Below are positions 34,699 through 45,530 of a stretch of DNA of 64,000 bases, one piece after another; position 1 is the first letter of the stretch; every line of letters starts with the position of its first letter. The notes under the pieces were generated by a model that had not been told where the DNA came from, did no database searches, and worked only from the letters and a program-made list of their open reading frames with translations. Both the position numbers and the translations under genes were made by a program. The DNA lies in assembly GCF_005885605.1 (NCBI RefSeq), contig NZ_SZVP01000002.1, positions 124,001 through 188,000 on the forward strand, given 5' to 3'. Source of the stretch: Colwellia ponticola. Its GTDB lineage: Bacteria; Pseudomonadota; Gammaproteobacteria; Enterobacterales; Alteromonadaceae.

Positions 34699-36354
34699 TT
34701 AACATTTACAGTACTTCATCAACGTCAGCGGTATGAATATCATCAGAGCTAGTAATAAATTTGGCCATTGACTATAAGGGGTGTCACCACTAACAAACTC
34801 GACTGTGCCTCTTAATACCACCTCTTTAAATTGTGGCGCAATAGCGCTAACTTCACCTAAATGATTGATGATTCCAGTAACGCCATTATTGGTTGCTCTG
34901 ACTAAAGGACGACCAAACTCTAGTGCACGCATACGAGCAATTTCAAAGTGCTGATGCGGGCCATGAGAGTCACCAAACCAAGCATCATTACTAACCGTTA
35001 AAATCATATCGCTATCGTTAGTTAAATTGGCGGCTAGCTGTGCTGGAAAAGCTATTTCAAAGCAGTTAAGCGGTAAAATATGTAAATTATTAGCGACTAA
35101 ATTAGGTTGTACATACTCACCTGGAGTAAAAGAAGACATAGGTAAGTTAAAAAATGGCGCGATAGGACGTAATAGTTCTTGAAAAGGCACAAACTCACCA
35201 ATGGGTAATAAATGGCTTTTATAGTACCTGTTGCTGTGATTGTAATGATAGCCTATGTTATCTTCACTATTTTTTTTGCCTAAAACTATTAAGGCGTTAA
35301 AGTATTCTTTACTCTCAAAATTGTAGTTAATTAAGCCGGTAATTACCGCACTGTTATTTAACATGGCTGAGCTATTTACGCTCGTTAAATAATCTTGTAC
35401 CGCAGGCTCTAGTGCTGGAATAGCAGATTCAGGCCAAACAATAATATCGGCATCATAATTAAGACGCGTTAAATCTAAATATTTCAGCATGGTTGGCCAT
35501 TCTTGCTCGGGCCGCCACTTAATAGATTGAGCAACATTACCTTGAACTAGGGCAACTTTAGCCGATTTCCCTGTTAATACAGTCCAGTTTACTTGGTGAA
35601 GCGCTACACTTGTTAACATAATAGTGATTGCTAAGACTAACGGTAACGCTAAATGCTTAGCGGATCGCTTTACCATGACCTGAGTATTTTGATTGCCTTT
35701 GTTGGCTAAGTCTGGACAAGAAGTAGAGTCAACATTAGCGAGGTGAGCACAGCAATAACAGTAAATTTTTACCCAGCAAATATTTAATAGCAGAACAATG
35801 CCGGTTAAGCCTACTTCACCAATAACAGGGGCAAAGCTAGCTAAAGGGCTATCTATTTGGCTATAACCAAGCGATAGCCAAGGAAAACCTGTGAGTACAA
35901 CCGAACGTAAATACTCACATAACAGCCATACAGAGGGAAAAAACCATAAGTTTACGTGTTTATTACGCGTTATTTTTGCGGTTAAGTAACCAGCAAGGGC
36001 AGGGAAAAGTGCTAGATAAGCGCATAGTGCCAACATTAATAGTAATGAAAATACTAACGGTAGGCCGCCAAATTGGTCAATACTGACATGTACCCAGCTA
36101 ATACCACTGCTAAACCAACCAAAAGCAAATAATGCCATTTTTTTAGCGGCTGCTCTCGGGGTAGCATTTCTTATTTGGTATAAGATAATACTGGGCAGTA
36201 TTAGGGCCAACCACCAATAAGAAAATGGCGCGTAAGCAAACACTAATAAAAAACCGCTCAAAAAGCATAGCCAATGACTTGGCGTGGTTAGCTTATTTTT
36301 TATAGTATTTACAAGCGACACTTTTTTGGGGATAGCCTGAGTGTGGTTAGTCAC
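34699..36354 (-). CDS. lnt: Apolipoprotein N-acyltransferase Lnt
   Basis: Lnt adds the third acyl chain to the lipoprotein N-terminus at the periplasmic face of the inner membrane. The 551-residue protein has about seven membrane helices and a nitrilase domain (about 265-520) with the triad Glu309 (VWPES), Lys379 (YYKSHLLPIGEF) and Cys431 (LNCFEIAFP). It is longer than E. coli Lnt (512), partly through a Cys/Asn-rich loop near 198-228. The last helix ends in a short Lys/Cys tail. Its start overlaps the corC stop by 8 bp. Confidence 0.96.
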   Translation of the reverse strand: MTNHTQAIPKKVSLVNTIKNKLTTPSHWLCFLSGFLLVFAYAPFSYWWLALILPSIILYQIRNATPRAAAKKMALFAFGWFSSGISWVHVSIDQFGGLPLVFSLLLMLALCAYLALFPALAGYLTAKITRNKHVNLWFFPSVWLLCEYLRSVVLTGFPWLSLGYSQIDSPLASFAPVIGEVGLTGIVLLLNICWVKIYCYCCAHLANVDSTSCPDLANKGNQNTQVMVKRSAKHLALPLVLAITIMLTSVALHQVNWTVLTGKSAKVALVQGNVAQSIKWRPEQEWPTMLKYLDLTRLNYDADIIVWPESAIPALEPAVQDYLTSVNSSAMLNNSAVITGLINYNFESKEYFNALIVLGKKNSEDNIGYHYNHSNRYYKSHLLPIGEFVPFQELLRPIAPFFNLPMSSFTPGEYVQPNLVANNLHILPLNCFEIAFPAQLAANLTNDSDMILTVSNDAWFGDSHGPHQHFEIARMRALEFGRPLVRATNNGVTGIINHLGEVSAIAPQFKEVVLRGTVEFVSGDTPYSQWPNLLLALMIFIPLTLMKYCKC

Positions 36355-37225
36355 TCAATTTACCATTGATATTGTGGCTTTTATCCACACTGACTTGTAG
36401 CATCTGCATACGCCTACTATCAGCAACAAGCACTTTAAACTCAAATTTACCTAACGTGAATAACTCACCTTTTTGCGGCATATGGTTAAACTGGCGTAAA
36501 ACAATACCACCAATGGTGTCGGCCTCGGCTTCATTAAAGTCGCAATTAAAGTATTCGTTAAAATCACTTAGCTCTGTAAGCGCTTTAACTAAATACACAT
36601 TACCCGCTAAATGTTTAATTTCTTCTTCAATGTCATCATCGGTCTCATCTTCAATTTCACCAACGATTTGTTCTAAAATATCTTCAATGGTAATAACGCC
36701 TGAAACACCACCGTATTCATCAACGACAATAGCCATATGGTATCGGTCAGAGCGAAACTCTTTTAATAGTGGTTCAACTTTTTTGCTTTCGGGAACAATA
36801 ATGGCAGGTCTGATAATATTACTGAGGCTAAAGTTATCATTTTGTGCGTTAAAGCCAAAAGCGAGTAAATCTTTTGCTAATAGAATACCATCAATGTGAT
36901 CGATGTCTTCATTAAAAACGGGGAAACGAGAATGACCCGACTCTAAAATAATGGGTAAAAACTCATCAAGGCTGTGGTTAATATCAATGGTAACCATTTG
37001 TGAACGAGGGATCATAATATCTCGAACGCGCATTTCTGATACGTCTAAGACACCTTTAATCATTTGCTTGGTTTCAGAATTGATTAACTCTCTGTCTTGG
37101 GCGTCATTGAGTATATCAACTAGTTGATCTTTATTTTTCGGTTCAGGCGTTATTACTTGTAACATTCTATCCAAAAAGGACTTATTCGCTGAACCGTTGC
37201 TAGAGTGGGGGTTGTCGTCGCTCAT
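36347..37225 (-). CDS. corC: CorC/YbeX, CBS-domain transporter-associated protein
   Basis: The 292-residue soluble protein has two CBS domains (about 70-190; MRVRDIMIPRSQMVTI and VVDEYGGVSGVITIEDILEQIVGEI) and a C-terminal CorC_HlyC domain (about 205-285). It is linked in the literature to magnesium/cobalt efflux and, more recently, to ribosome-related phenotypes, and the mechanism is unsettled. It overlaps lnt, as in E. coli. A 171-bp gap with a large inverted repeat separates it from ybeY, where E. coli has them adjacent. Confidence 0.93.
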   Translation of the reverse strand: MSDDNPHSSNGSANKSFLDRMLQVITPEPKNKDQLVDILNDAQDRELINSETKQMIKGVLDVSEMRVRDIMIPRSQMVTIDINHSLDEFLPIILESGHSRFPVFNEDIDHIDGILLAKDLLAFGFNAQNDNFSLSNIIRPAIIVPESKKVEPLLKEFRSDRYHMAIVVDEYGGVSGVITIEDILEQIVGEIEDETDDDIEEEIKHLAGNVYLVKALTELSDFNEYFNCDFNEAEADTIGGIVLRQFNHMPQKGELFTLGKFEFKVLVADSRRMQMLQVSVDKSHNINGKLSD

Positions 37226-37335
37226 AGAGCTATTTATATTCCTTAAGTTTTATATCGTACTATATTGTATTAATTTATTGAGAGTCAGTTTACTGATTAA
37301 GTACTCACTATCATATGGGTTAACTGTTATTTTTT

Positions 37336-37384
37336 GTGTTGATAAAAGTGTCTATAAATATTTTATTAACGCTTTTATCAACAC
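37336..37384. repeat. 13-bp perfect inverted repeat between corC and ybeY
   Basis: GTGTTGATAAAAG (37336-37348) is the exact reverse complement of CTTTTATCAACAC (37372-37384). On the transcribed (minus) strand it lacks a following T-run, so it is not a normal terminator. It may be an mRNA stabilising or processing hairpin within the operon. Confidence 0.6.
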
Positions 37385-37396
37385 AAGCTAAACAAT

Positions 37397-37864
37397 TTAC
37401 TTTTCTATGTAAGGATCGTCAATCCCTAATTTATGTAAAATAGCAATCTCAAGAGATTCCATTTCCAGCGCTTCACTGTCATTGATATGATCAAAGCCTA
37501 GTAAATGTAAGCAGCCATGTATTACAAGGTGAGCCCAGTGATCAAATAAAGCCTTATTTTGCTCTTGTGCTTCTTGTTGCATGACATCAATACAAATAAT
37601 TAGGTCACCTAACAGATTAAGTTCAACACCATCAGGAACTTCAAAAGGAAAAGATAATACATTAGTGGGTTTATCTTTGCCTCGATATTGCTTATTTAAC
37701 TGTTGGCTTTCTTCTTTATTTACCAAACGAATGGTTAACTCAAAAAATTGCCCAGAGTTACTACTGACTTCTGCTAGCGTGGTATCAATCCAGCGCTGAA
37801 ACTGTGCCTCGCTTGGTAACTCTGTAGGTTTACAAGCTATTTGAATATCGACTACATTAGCCAT
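37397..37864 (-). CDS. ybeY: Endoribonuclease YbeY (rRNA maturation factor)
   Basis: YbeY is a zinc-dependent single-strand RNase needed for 16S rRNA 3'-end processing and ribosome quality control. The 155-residue protein has the metal motif [11 protein letters not shown] (His116, His120, His126) and Arg61 in [16 protein letters not shown]. Length matches E. coli YbeY. It is immediately downstream of the PhoH-like gene: the two frames meet with a one-base overlap at 37864. Confidence 0.96.
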   Translation of the reverse strand: MANVVDIQIACKPTELPSEAQFQRWIDTTLAEVSSNSGQFFELTIRLVNKEESQQLNKQYRGKDKPTNVLSFPFEVPDGVELNLLGDLIICIDVMQQEAQEQNKALFDHWAHLVIHGCLHLLGFDHINDSEALEMESLEIAILHKLGIDDPYIEK

Positions 37865-38955
37865 TAGTTTGATTCATCGTTATTGTTGCTGGTTTGTTGT
37901 ACTTGCTGAGCCTGTTTTTTTTCTTGTCTTTCTCTATTCATTTTTTGTTCAAAACTGTCGTAAGCATCAACTACTCGAGCAACTACCGGGTGACGTACAA
38001 CATCTTTAGACTGGAAGAAGTTAAAACTTATGCCGTCAATATCTTGCAGTACTTCAATGGCATGGCGAAGTCCAGACTGCTGATGACGGGGCAAATCAAC
38101 CTGAGTAATATCACCGGTAATAACCGCTCGTGAGTTAAAGCCGATACGTGTTAAAAACATTTTCATTTGTTCAACAGTGGTATTTTGACTTTCATCTAAA
38201 ATAACAAACGCATCATTTAGCGTGCGACCACGCATGTAAGCCAACGGTGCAATTTCTATCACATTACGTTCAATGAGCTTTTCGACTCTTTCAAAACCGA
38301 GCATTTCAAACAAAGCATCATAAAGAGGTCTTAAGTAAGGATCGATTTTTTGAGATAAATCACCCGGTAAAAAGCCTAGTTTTTCACCGGCTTCTACTGC
38401 GGGTCTCGTCAGTAATATACGACGAACTTCTTGGCGCTCTAGTGCGTCTACCGCACAAGCTACTGCGAGGTATGTTTTACCCGTACCGGCAACACCAACA
38501 CCAAAACTAATGTCACTGGTAATAATATTTTGTACATACGCTTGTTGATTTGGGTTACGGGGTTTAACTAAACCACGTTTGGTTTTAATGGTAACCATAT
38601 CATCGTATTTACTGTCTAGTTGATCACCCAATTGTTTATCACCGAGTTGCTCTTGCTCTAAGCAATCGGCCGTTAAAATGGCTAAATGCACCATGTCAGG
38701 TGTTATGGTGTTGCTTTCACCCTTTACTGTTTGGCTTTCAAGGTAAAGATCTTTTAACACATTGACCACAGCATGACGGTTTTTTGGTTTGCCAACAACA
38801 GTAAACTCATGACCACGGTAACTTATCGTCACACCTAAACGGCGTTCAATGGTTTTTAAGTTATCGTCCATAGGTCCGCACAAGTTTGCCAGCCTATGAT
38901 TGTCTACAGGGGCTAAACTGAAAACGTCTTGGGTGAGTTGTTGAGTTGTGGTCAA
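37864..38955 (-). CDS. ybeZ: PhoH-like ATPase YbeZ
   Basis: This P-loop ATPase works with YbeY in RNA metabolism. In 363 residues there is an N-terminal KH-like part, Walker A GVAGTGKT at 154-161 and Walker [12 protein letters not shown], with the PhoH family core ([19 protein letters not shown]). The C-terminal 25 residues are a Lys/Gln/Asn-rich tail. It is translationally linked to ybeY and lies 111 bp after miaB, the conserved gammaproteobacterial order. Confidence 0.95.
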   Translation of the reverse strand: MTTTQQLTQDVFSLAPVDNHRLANLCGPMDDNLKTIERRLGVTISYRGHEFTVVGKPKNRHAVVNVLKDLYLESQTVKGESNTITPDMVHLAILTADCLEQEQLGDKQLGDQLDSKYDDMVTIKTKRGLVKPRNPNQQAYVQNIITSDISFGVGVAGTGKTYLAVACAVDALERQEVRRILLTRPAVEAGEKLGFLPGDLSQKIDPYLRPLYDALFEMLGFERVEKLIERNVIEIAPLAYMRGRTLNDAFVILDESQNTTVEQMKMFLTRIGFNSRAVITGDITQVDLPRHQQSGLRHAIEVLQDIDGISFNFFQSKDVVRHPVVARVVDAYDSFEQKMNRERQEKKQAQQVQQTSNNNDESN

Positions 38956-39066
38956 ATTTATCTCCGTTGTGCTAAATTAAATAGTGTTAAATAACATGAT
39001 GCTAAAAGTCATGTTAATGCCAGTTAATAGGGCATTTACTAGCATTAACATATTATAATCAAGCTA

Positions 39067-40509
39067 TTATGGTGTATAAGTACCGACACCTAAATCGTCA
39101 AGGTTACTTGGCGTTGCTGTGTGGTGATTATTCGCTAAAATATCCGCAGGTGAGTGTGCAATACGCAAGCCCATATCTTTTTCTTGTCTAACTAATTCGC
39201 CACGTAACGAGTTAGCAACAACATCAGTAATTTTAATATCAACAAATTGGCCAATAACGCTATGCGGGGCAACAAAGTTAACCGTGCGGTTATTTTCTGT
39301 TTTACCACGTAATTCCATCGGGTTCTTTCTTGAAGGACCCTCTACCAAAACACGTTGCTCGGTATTTAGCATTTGTCTTGCAATACGTAATGCTTGGTGT
39401 GTTATTTGGTCTTGTAATAGCTTTAATCTATCTTTTTTCACTTGATCGTCAATATCATCAGGTAAATCTGCTGCCGGTGTACCAGGGCGAGCGCTATAGA
39501 TAAAACTAAAACTTAAGTCAAAATCTATTGCTTTAATTAGATTCATGGTATCGGCAAAATCTTCATCAGTTTCACCAGGGAAGCCAATAATAAAATCAGA
39601 AGACATGGATAAATCAGGACGTACTTTTTTTAATCGACGTACTTGAGATTTATATTCAAGGGCAGTATGACCACGTTTCATTTGCGTTAAAATACGGTCA
39701 CAGCCACTTTGTACAGGCAGATGTAAATGGTTAACTAACTCAGGTACATCCGCATAAGCTTCTATAATATCGTCAGTAAACTCAACAGGGTGTGAAGTGG
39801 TATAACGAATTCTGTCAATACCGTCAATGGTGGCAACTAAACGTACTAAGTCAGCAAAACGACAAATACTACCATCATGTGTTTCACCACGATAAGCATT
39901 GACATTTTGGCCAAGTAGATTGACTTCACGAACACCTTGCTCGGCAAGTTGTGCTATTTCATACAGTACATCATCAAGTGGGCGACTGACTTCTTCGCCG
40001 CGCGTATAAGGTACAACACAAAAAGTACAATATTTACTACAGCCTTCCATAATAGAAACAAAAGCGCTAGCGCCATCTGCTTTAGGCTCTGGTAAGCGGT
40101 CAAACTTTTCAATTTCAGGGAAGCTTACATCCACAATCGGATTTTTTGAGTGCTGTAACTGATTTAACATTTCTGGTAAACGATGTAATGTTTGTGGACC
40201 AAAAATCATATCAACAAAAGGCGCACGCTTGCGAATAGAGTCGCCTTCTTGAGAGGCAACACAACCACCAACGCCAATAAGTAACGCTGGGTTTTTATCT
40301 TTTAGATTTTTCCAGCGACCTAACTGATGAAATACTTTTTCTTGTGCTTTTTCACGAATAGAGCAAGTATTAAGCAAAATAACGTCAGCTTGTTCCGCTT
40401 CTTCAACTAAGGAGAAACCATGAGTTGAGTCCAACAATTCTGCCATCTTTTGCGAGTCATACTCGTTCATCTGACAGCCCCAAGTTTTGATATATAGCTT
40501 TTTACTCAT
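39067..40509 (-). CDS. miaB: tRNA-2-methylthio-N6-dimethylallyladenosine synthase MiaB
   Basis: MiaB is a radical-SAM enzyme that adds the methylthio group to i6A37 of tRNAs reading UNN codons. I choose ATG 40509, giving [19 protein letters not shown]; a GTG 15 bp upstream is possible but unlike the family. The auxiliary-cluster cysteines are 12, 49 and 83, and the SAM-cluster cysteines are 157, 161 and 164 (CSKYCTFC), identical in position to E. coli. A TRAM domain ends the protein (about 375-440), followed by a variable tail. It leads the miaB-ybeZ-ybeY-corC-lnt group. Confidence 0.96.
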   Translation of the reverse strand: MSKKLYIKTWGCQMNEYDSQKMAELLDSTHGFSLVEEAEQADVILLNTCSIREKAQEKVFHQLGRWKNLKDKNPALLIGVGGCVASQEGDSIRKRAPFVDMIFGPQTLHRLPEMLNQLQHSKNPIVDVSFPEIEKFDRLPEPKADGASAFVSIMEGCSKYCTFCVVPYTRGEEVSRPLDDVLYEIAQLAEQGVREVNLLGQNVNAYRGETHDGSICRFADLVRLVATIDGIDRIRYTTSHPVEFTDDIIEAYADVPELVNHLHLPVQSGCDRILTQMKRGHTALEYKSQVRRLKKVRPDLSMSSDFIIGFPGETDEDFADTMNLIKAIDFDLSFSFIYSARPGTPAADLPDDIDDQVKKDRLKLLQDQITHQALRIARQMLNTEQRVLVEGPSRKNPMELRGKTENNRTVNFVAPHSVIGQFVDIKITDVVANSLRGELVRQEKDMGLRIAHSPADILANNHHTATPSNLDDLGVGTYTP

Positions 40510-40889
40510 TACTTCACTCTTCACAGGCGATTTGATTATATACCAGAAAAACCTAAGTAATTCTCGTATAGATAAAGGAGGCGTATTTTATACCAATTGC
40601 TTACCAATTTCGAATGATAAAAGTAAGTCTATTAAGATATTTACTACTCCTTGGTAAATTTAAGGCACATTAACAGAGCATTTACTGAAAAATAAGGTTT
40701 ATTGGTCATGTCATGAAGAGAAGCTATAGGACATTAGATTTCTTGATGCTTATCGATAAAAAAATGACATTACCTTGATATTAAATAAGGTTTTTGTTTG
40801 TATTTGTATGTTAACCTCGAGCAGCTGCACTTGCTTTTCACATTTTCACATTTTCACATTGTTACTCTATCATCAGGATGTTGATTGTT
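40510..40889. other. Intergenic region between miaB and the NIT-GGDEF-EAL gene
   Basis: This 380-bp divergent gap holds the promoters of both genes. The only clear structure is the octanucleotide repeat at its downstream end (listed separately). A stretch at 40590-40660 begins with ATACCAATTG, like the end of the inverted-repeat element near ptsP, but no matching second end was found. Confidence 0.4.
40835..40858 (+). repeat. TTTTCACA tandem repeat (three units)
   Basis: Three perfect copies of TTTTCACA lie at 40835-40842, 40843-40850 and 40851-40858, followed by TT. They end 31 bp before the likely start codon, in the position of a promoter or leader. Changes in copy number would alter spacing. 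Confidence 0.85.
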
Positions 40890-43800
40890 ATGTTAAAAAA
40901 GCTTAAAAGTAAGTTAACTATTCGAACGCGCTTAATAACATTACTGTTACTACCTTGGTTCATTATATTTTCTTTGGGTATTAATGATACGGGTGATTAT
41001 TTACGTGATATTGAACAAGCGCATCAAGCGAGCTTGTCTATTGCTATTGCCAGTGATATTGACGATTTAATTTATGAACTACAAAAAGAGCGTGGTTTAT
41101 CGGCAAAAAAAATTGTTAGCACTAACCAAGAAAATAGCTTGAAAGAGCAAAGAGCAAAGACGGATGCACACATAGAGCACTATGTAACATTAACCGAAAA
41201 AATAAAGTTAAAAGAAGTAAATGTTACCAGTATTACTCGTGATGTTGTTATTAATAAAATACTAACCAATGGCTTAGCTAGTGTTGCAGTACTAGCACAG
41301 CAGCGCAAAAAAATTGATGAATGTATTATTAATGCTTGCAAGAGTGATGCAGGCTTCACTTATTATTCTCAATTTATTCAACAACTCTTACGCTTAGTAT
41401 CACAAGTACTAATACAGCCTCATAATATTGAACAACATCGTAATGGTGTCGACTTTCTTACCTTACCTTACTTTACTTACAAGAAAAATCAGAACAAGAA
41501 CGCAGTGCTTTAACTCGCTTATTATATGCTAATCAAATAGATGTAATTGAACTTAAAAAAGTTATTTTTCATGGAGAGGAACAAGAAAAGCTTATCGATG
41601 ATTTACTTTCGGTATCAAAGTTGTCTAATCAGGTTTTGTTACAAGGGCAACTTGATACCGATAATAATCAGCAAGTCTTAGCGATAAGAAAGTTACTTAC
41701 CCAAAAGTTAATTCGTGCTGAGCAACTTGCGCAATTAGAGCGTGAAATAGGTTACGGTGGTCTGATACATTACTTTAAAAAGTATACCTTACGAGGTGAA
41801 GCAACTGATCGACAAACTTTTATCAACAGCTTGACTATTACTCAAGATTATATCGCCCTCTTAACGAACAGTAGTCATTTTACTCCAGAGGATAAACAAG
41901 CGCTGGCGACTATTAAAGACTATTTTACTCGCTACTATCAATACATGTTACTAACAGATTCTTTAAAAAATGAAGGTAAAAATATTGAACAAATAGATAG
42001 CGAATATCATATTGATGATAGACAAGCTATTGATGCCATTAAACAGCTACAACGTAATGAACTTGAGATAGACGCAGATTATTGGTTGGAGTTATCTTCA
42101 CAGCGTATTGATAAATTTAAAGCACTCGGTCACCACATTCGCACTGATATACAAGCCCTAGCCCAGACTAAAGAGCAGCAAGCCATTGAAAGCTTAAGAC
42201 TATTTTTGGCTATATTCTTACTACTTTTTATATTTACCGTTTATTTCTCATTCTTATCGGTTCAGCGTTTTATTAAGGAGCTGAGACATATTCGTGATGG
42301 TATGAAACAAATGCAACTAAAACGTAATTTTAATCAACCTTTAATGGTACAAGGTAATAATGAAATAACTGATATGGTGATTGCTTTTAATCATATACTG
42401 GCTGAGATAAACCAATCTGAAGAAGACCAAAAAATTTCAGCGGCTGTTTTTCATCATGCTTCAGAAGCGATCATGATTACCAATGCCAATAATGAAATTG
42501 AAACAGTCAACCCAGCGTTTTGTCGTATTAGTGGTTATAGCGCAGCAGACGTTATTGGTAAAAACCCTAACATATTGAGTTCGGGTAAACATGGACGTAG
42601 CTTTTATAAAAAAATGTGGCAGGATCTGGAGCAAAAAAATTGCTGGCAGGGTGAAGTCTGGAATAAAAGAAAAAATGGCGAATTATTTCCGGAGTTTTTA
42701 GCGATTTCGGTGGTCAGAGATAAAAGTAGAAAACCACTACAATACATTAGCTTATTTTCAGATATAACTAAGTATAAAAAATATGAAGAAGATATTTGGA
42801 TACAAGCTAACTATGACTCTCTTACGGGGTTGCCTAATCGTGATTTTTTCTTAGATAAATTACGTAAAGAATTGACCATCATTAAAGAGAATAAAAAAAA
42901 TGATGTGGTCTTACTTTTCATTGACCTAGACCGCTTTAAATATGTTAATGATACCTGGGGGCATACCAGCGGTGATAAATTATTAAAATTAGCAGCAAAG
43001 CGGCTAAAAATGTGTGTTCGTGAGAAAGATACTGTAGCGCGTTTGGGGGGAGATGAGTTTGTGGTTTTATTGGAGGGTGTCCTTAACCGCAAAGTGATTG
43101 AAGGTCTGGTTCATAATATGCTAACGACATTGTCTATGCCGTTTCACTTAGGTAGCAAAAACGAAGCGGTGCTATCTGCGAGTATTGGTATTACCGTCGC
43201 CTCTGAAGATGGAGATAATGCTGATTTATTATTTAAAAATGCTGACACCGCGATGTATCAAGCAAAGACACTTGGGCGTAACACCTATCAATTTTTTACT
43301 AAAGAGATGAATGAAACGGTAAGTCGGCGTATGTATATCGAACAAGCATTAAGACAAGCCATTAAACAACAAGAATTTGTTTTACATTATCAGCCAGTGG
43401 TTTCACTCAGTAATGGTGAAATTATTGGTGTTGAAGCACTGATACGTTGGCAACATCCTAATAAAGGATTAATTTATCCAGATAACTTTATCACTATTGC
43501 CGAAGAAACAGGATTAATTGAACAGATTGGTCAGTGGGTGATAGAGCAAGCTTGTGCTGATTTAAATCACTGGCAGTCGCTTGGCTTAATGCTTCATGTT
43601 GCTGTCAATGTCTCTAGCCGACAGTGTAAACAAACGAGTCAAACGCCACTCAAAGAAGTCATCAGTAACGCATTGCTCAAGCATAATATTGCGCCATCGA
43701 ACTTTAAAGTCGAAATTACAGAAAGCTTATTGATGGATAACTCTCAAGAAATGATCACCACGCTGCAAGAAATAAGAAGTTTAGGTGTCGCTATCCATAT

Positions 43801-44122
43801 GGATGATTTCGGTACTGGTTATTCATCACTGAGTTACTTAAAACATTTTCCTATTAATGTATTGAAAATAGATCGCTCTTTTATTCAAGGTGCCATTGAC
43901 GATAAAACCGATGCGAGTTTAGTTGAAGCGGTTGTGTTAATAGGGCATAGCTTATCGTTAAAGCTTGTTGGTGAGGGGATCGAAACACAAGAGCATTATA
44001 ATTACTTACGCGAGTTAGGGTGTGACTATGGCCAAGGCTATTTTATTTCTAAACCGATAATTGCGACTGAATTAATTACCCTGTGTCAAGAAGTAGGCGA
44101 TTCACCTAAATGGATAGCTTAA
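40890..44122 (+). pseudogene. NIT-HAMP-PAS-GGDEF-EAL c-di-GMP protein, interrupted by a frameshift at a CTTAC repeat
   Basis: Start is ATG 40890 (AGGA at 40875-40878); ATG 40878 is an alternative. The first frame encodes a membrane helix and the beginning of a nitrate/nitrite-sensing (NIT) domain (ELQKERGLSAKKIV), then fails just after 41471 and stops at 41513. The rest continues uninterrupted in another frame: remaining NIT part (LQEKSEQERSALTRL), second helix (about 42200-42260), HAMP, PAS (about 42430-42780), GGDEF at 43046-43060 with an RxxD site (REKD), EAL at 43433-43441, and DDFGTGYSS from 43802. All catalytic motifs are intact. Removing one 5-bp CTTAC unit rejoins the frames. The second part has no credible start of its own, so in the present state no enzyme should be made. 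Confidence 0.88.
41457..41476 (+). repeat. CTTAC pentanucleotide repeat at the frameshift
   Basis: Three perfect CTTAC units (41457-41471) are followed by TTTAC (41472-41476) and TTAC. The upstream frame is intact through the repeat and the downstream frame is correct right after it. Deleting one unit gives a continuous reading FLTLLYLQEKSEQER. Confidence 0.9.
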
Positions 44123-44232
44123 TAATGATTAGATTGATAGTAAACAGGTAATTAATGACTAAATGGCTCGAAATTACCGGTCTGCTTGGGTAACATATCA
44201 TTATATTTCTATTTTGTTGTGAACACTAAAGT

Positions 44233-45468
44233 ATGGAACATTTTGATTGTGTTGTTATTGGTGGTGGTATGGTGGGCGCAACCAGTGCGCTGACTTTAGC
44301 ACAGCTTGGTTTACAGGTGGCTCTAGTTGAAAAACATCCCCCCGCTGAGTTTAGGGCTGAGCAACCATTAGATTTACGTGTATCGGCAATCTCTTTAGCT
44401 TCACAGAACTTATTAAAACAAGTGGGGGCTTGGCAGCAGGTTGAGCAATGGCGCGCTTGTCCTTATAAACGCTTAGGTGTTTGGGAGCATGACAGTGCTT
44501 ATACTGAATTTAATGCCCAGGATATTGAGCAAGCTCATTTAGGGCACATTGTAGAGAACCGTTTAATCCAACTGGCGTTATGGCAGCAAGTTAATGCTAT
44601 GACTAATATCCGTACATTTTGTCCTGAAAGTTTACTCTCTTTAGAGCAAAACGATAATAGCACTTGTGCGGCGTACGATGGTGCAATTAATCCTAATGCT
44701 AAAGTCACGTTAACATTAACGAACACCCGTTTAACGGCAAAACTTGTTATTGGCGCTGATGGCGCGAAATCTAAAGTAAGATCAATGTCAGCCATTGGTA
44801 TGACCGGTTGGGATTATCAGCAATCTGCGATGCTCATTAATGTTGAAACATCGCTGCCCCAGCAAGATATTACCTGGCAGCAGTTTTTCCCTACCGGTCC
44901 TGTGGCTTTTTTACCACTCCCTGGACAGAGTCAGTTAGGTGGTTATGCCTCGTTAGTCTGGTATCATCAGCGCGATGAAATCACTCGCCTCGCCGCGTTA
45001 TCCAATAACCAATTACAACATGAAGTATTGAAAAAATTTCCTAACCGCTTAGGGAATATCAAGGTATTGGCTAAAGCAAAGTTTTCGTTAACACGCAGGC
45101 ATGCTAATCGTTATCAACATAAGCAAGTATTGTTGTTAGGTGACGCCGCGCATACTATTAATCCAATGGCAGGGCAGGGAGTCAACTTAGGTTTTAAAGA
45201 TGTGTTAGCTTTACAGCATGTTATTGCCGAGGCAATAGGTAATGGCGAAGTGTGGTATAACGAAAAAGTATTAGCGCGCTATGAAAAAGCAAGGCGTAAC
45301 GAAAACTTACTAATGATGTCTACCATGGATGCATTATATGCGGGTTTTAGTCACCGGTCACCACTGGTTAAAGCGGCGCGTAATATAGCCTTGCTAGCGG
45401 TTAATAAAGTCCCTTTTGTTAATAGTACCATCAAGAATAAAGCACTGGCGTATGCTTGCGGTATATAG
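44233..45468 (+). CDS. ubiF: FAD-dependent ubiquinone-biosynthesis hydroxylase, UbiF type
   Basis: This flavin monooxygenase acts late in ubiquinone synthesis (ring C6 hydroxylation of the demethoxy intermediate). The 411-residue protein has the N-terminal FAD motif VVIGGGMVGATSALTLAQLG, the VIGADGAKSKVR segment, and the second FAD motif LLGDAAHTINPMAGQGVNLG. Details such as LRVSAISLAS, CPYKRLGVWE and LTRRHA follow E. coli UbiF more closely than UbiH or UbiI. In E. coli ubiF lies next to miaB; here the frameshifted c-di-GMP gene is placed between them. Confidence 0.88.
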   Translation: MEHFDCVVIGGGMVGATSALTLAQLGLQVALVEKHPPAEFRAEQPLDLRVSAISLASQNLLKQVGAWQQVEQWRACPYKRLGVWEHDSAYTEFNAQDIEQAHLGHIVENRLIQLALWQQVNAMTNIRTFCPESLLSLEQNDNSTCAAYDGAINPNAKVTLTLTNTRLTAKLVIGADGAKSKVRSMSAIGMTGWDYQQSAMLINVETSLPQQDITWQQFFPTGPVAFLPLPGQSQLGGYASLVWYHQRDEITRLAALSNNQLQHEVLKKFPNRLGNIKVLAKAKFSLTRRHANRYQHKQVLLLGDAAHTINPMAGQGVNLGFKDVLALQHVIAEAIGNGEVWYNEKVLARYEKARRNENLLMMSTMDALYAGFSHRSPLVKAARNIALLAVNKVPFVNSTIKNKALAYACGI

Positions 45469-45530
45469 CGTTATAACAATATATTGTTATGTGATTAATA
45501 CTTATCAAAAAGTTATAATAAAATCACAAT

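Noticed and set aside
36366-36899. Open frame of 177 codons on the plus strand, opposite corC
   Set aside because: It mirrors corC codons, has no ribosome binding site or recognisable domain, and corC is certain.
40590-40660. A further copy of the ptsP-type inverted-repeat element
   Set aside because: Only the first 10 or so bases resemble one end, and no partner end with the right orientation was found.
40835-40858. CRISPR-like or iteron repeat
   Set aside because: Units of 8 bp are directly abutting without spacers, and there are too few for an origin or array.
41621-44122. The second half of the NIT-GGDEF-EAL region as an independent gene
   Set aside because: The only early start is a TTG without a ribosome binding site, and the frame opens well before it with NIT-domain residues that continue the upstream protein. 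One broken gene explains both parts.
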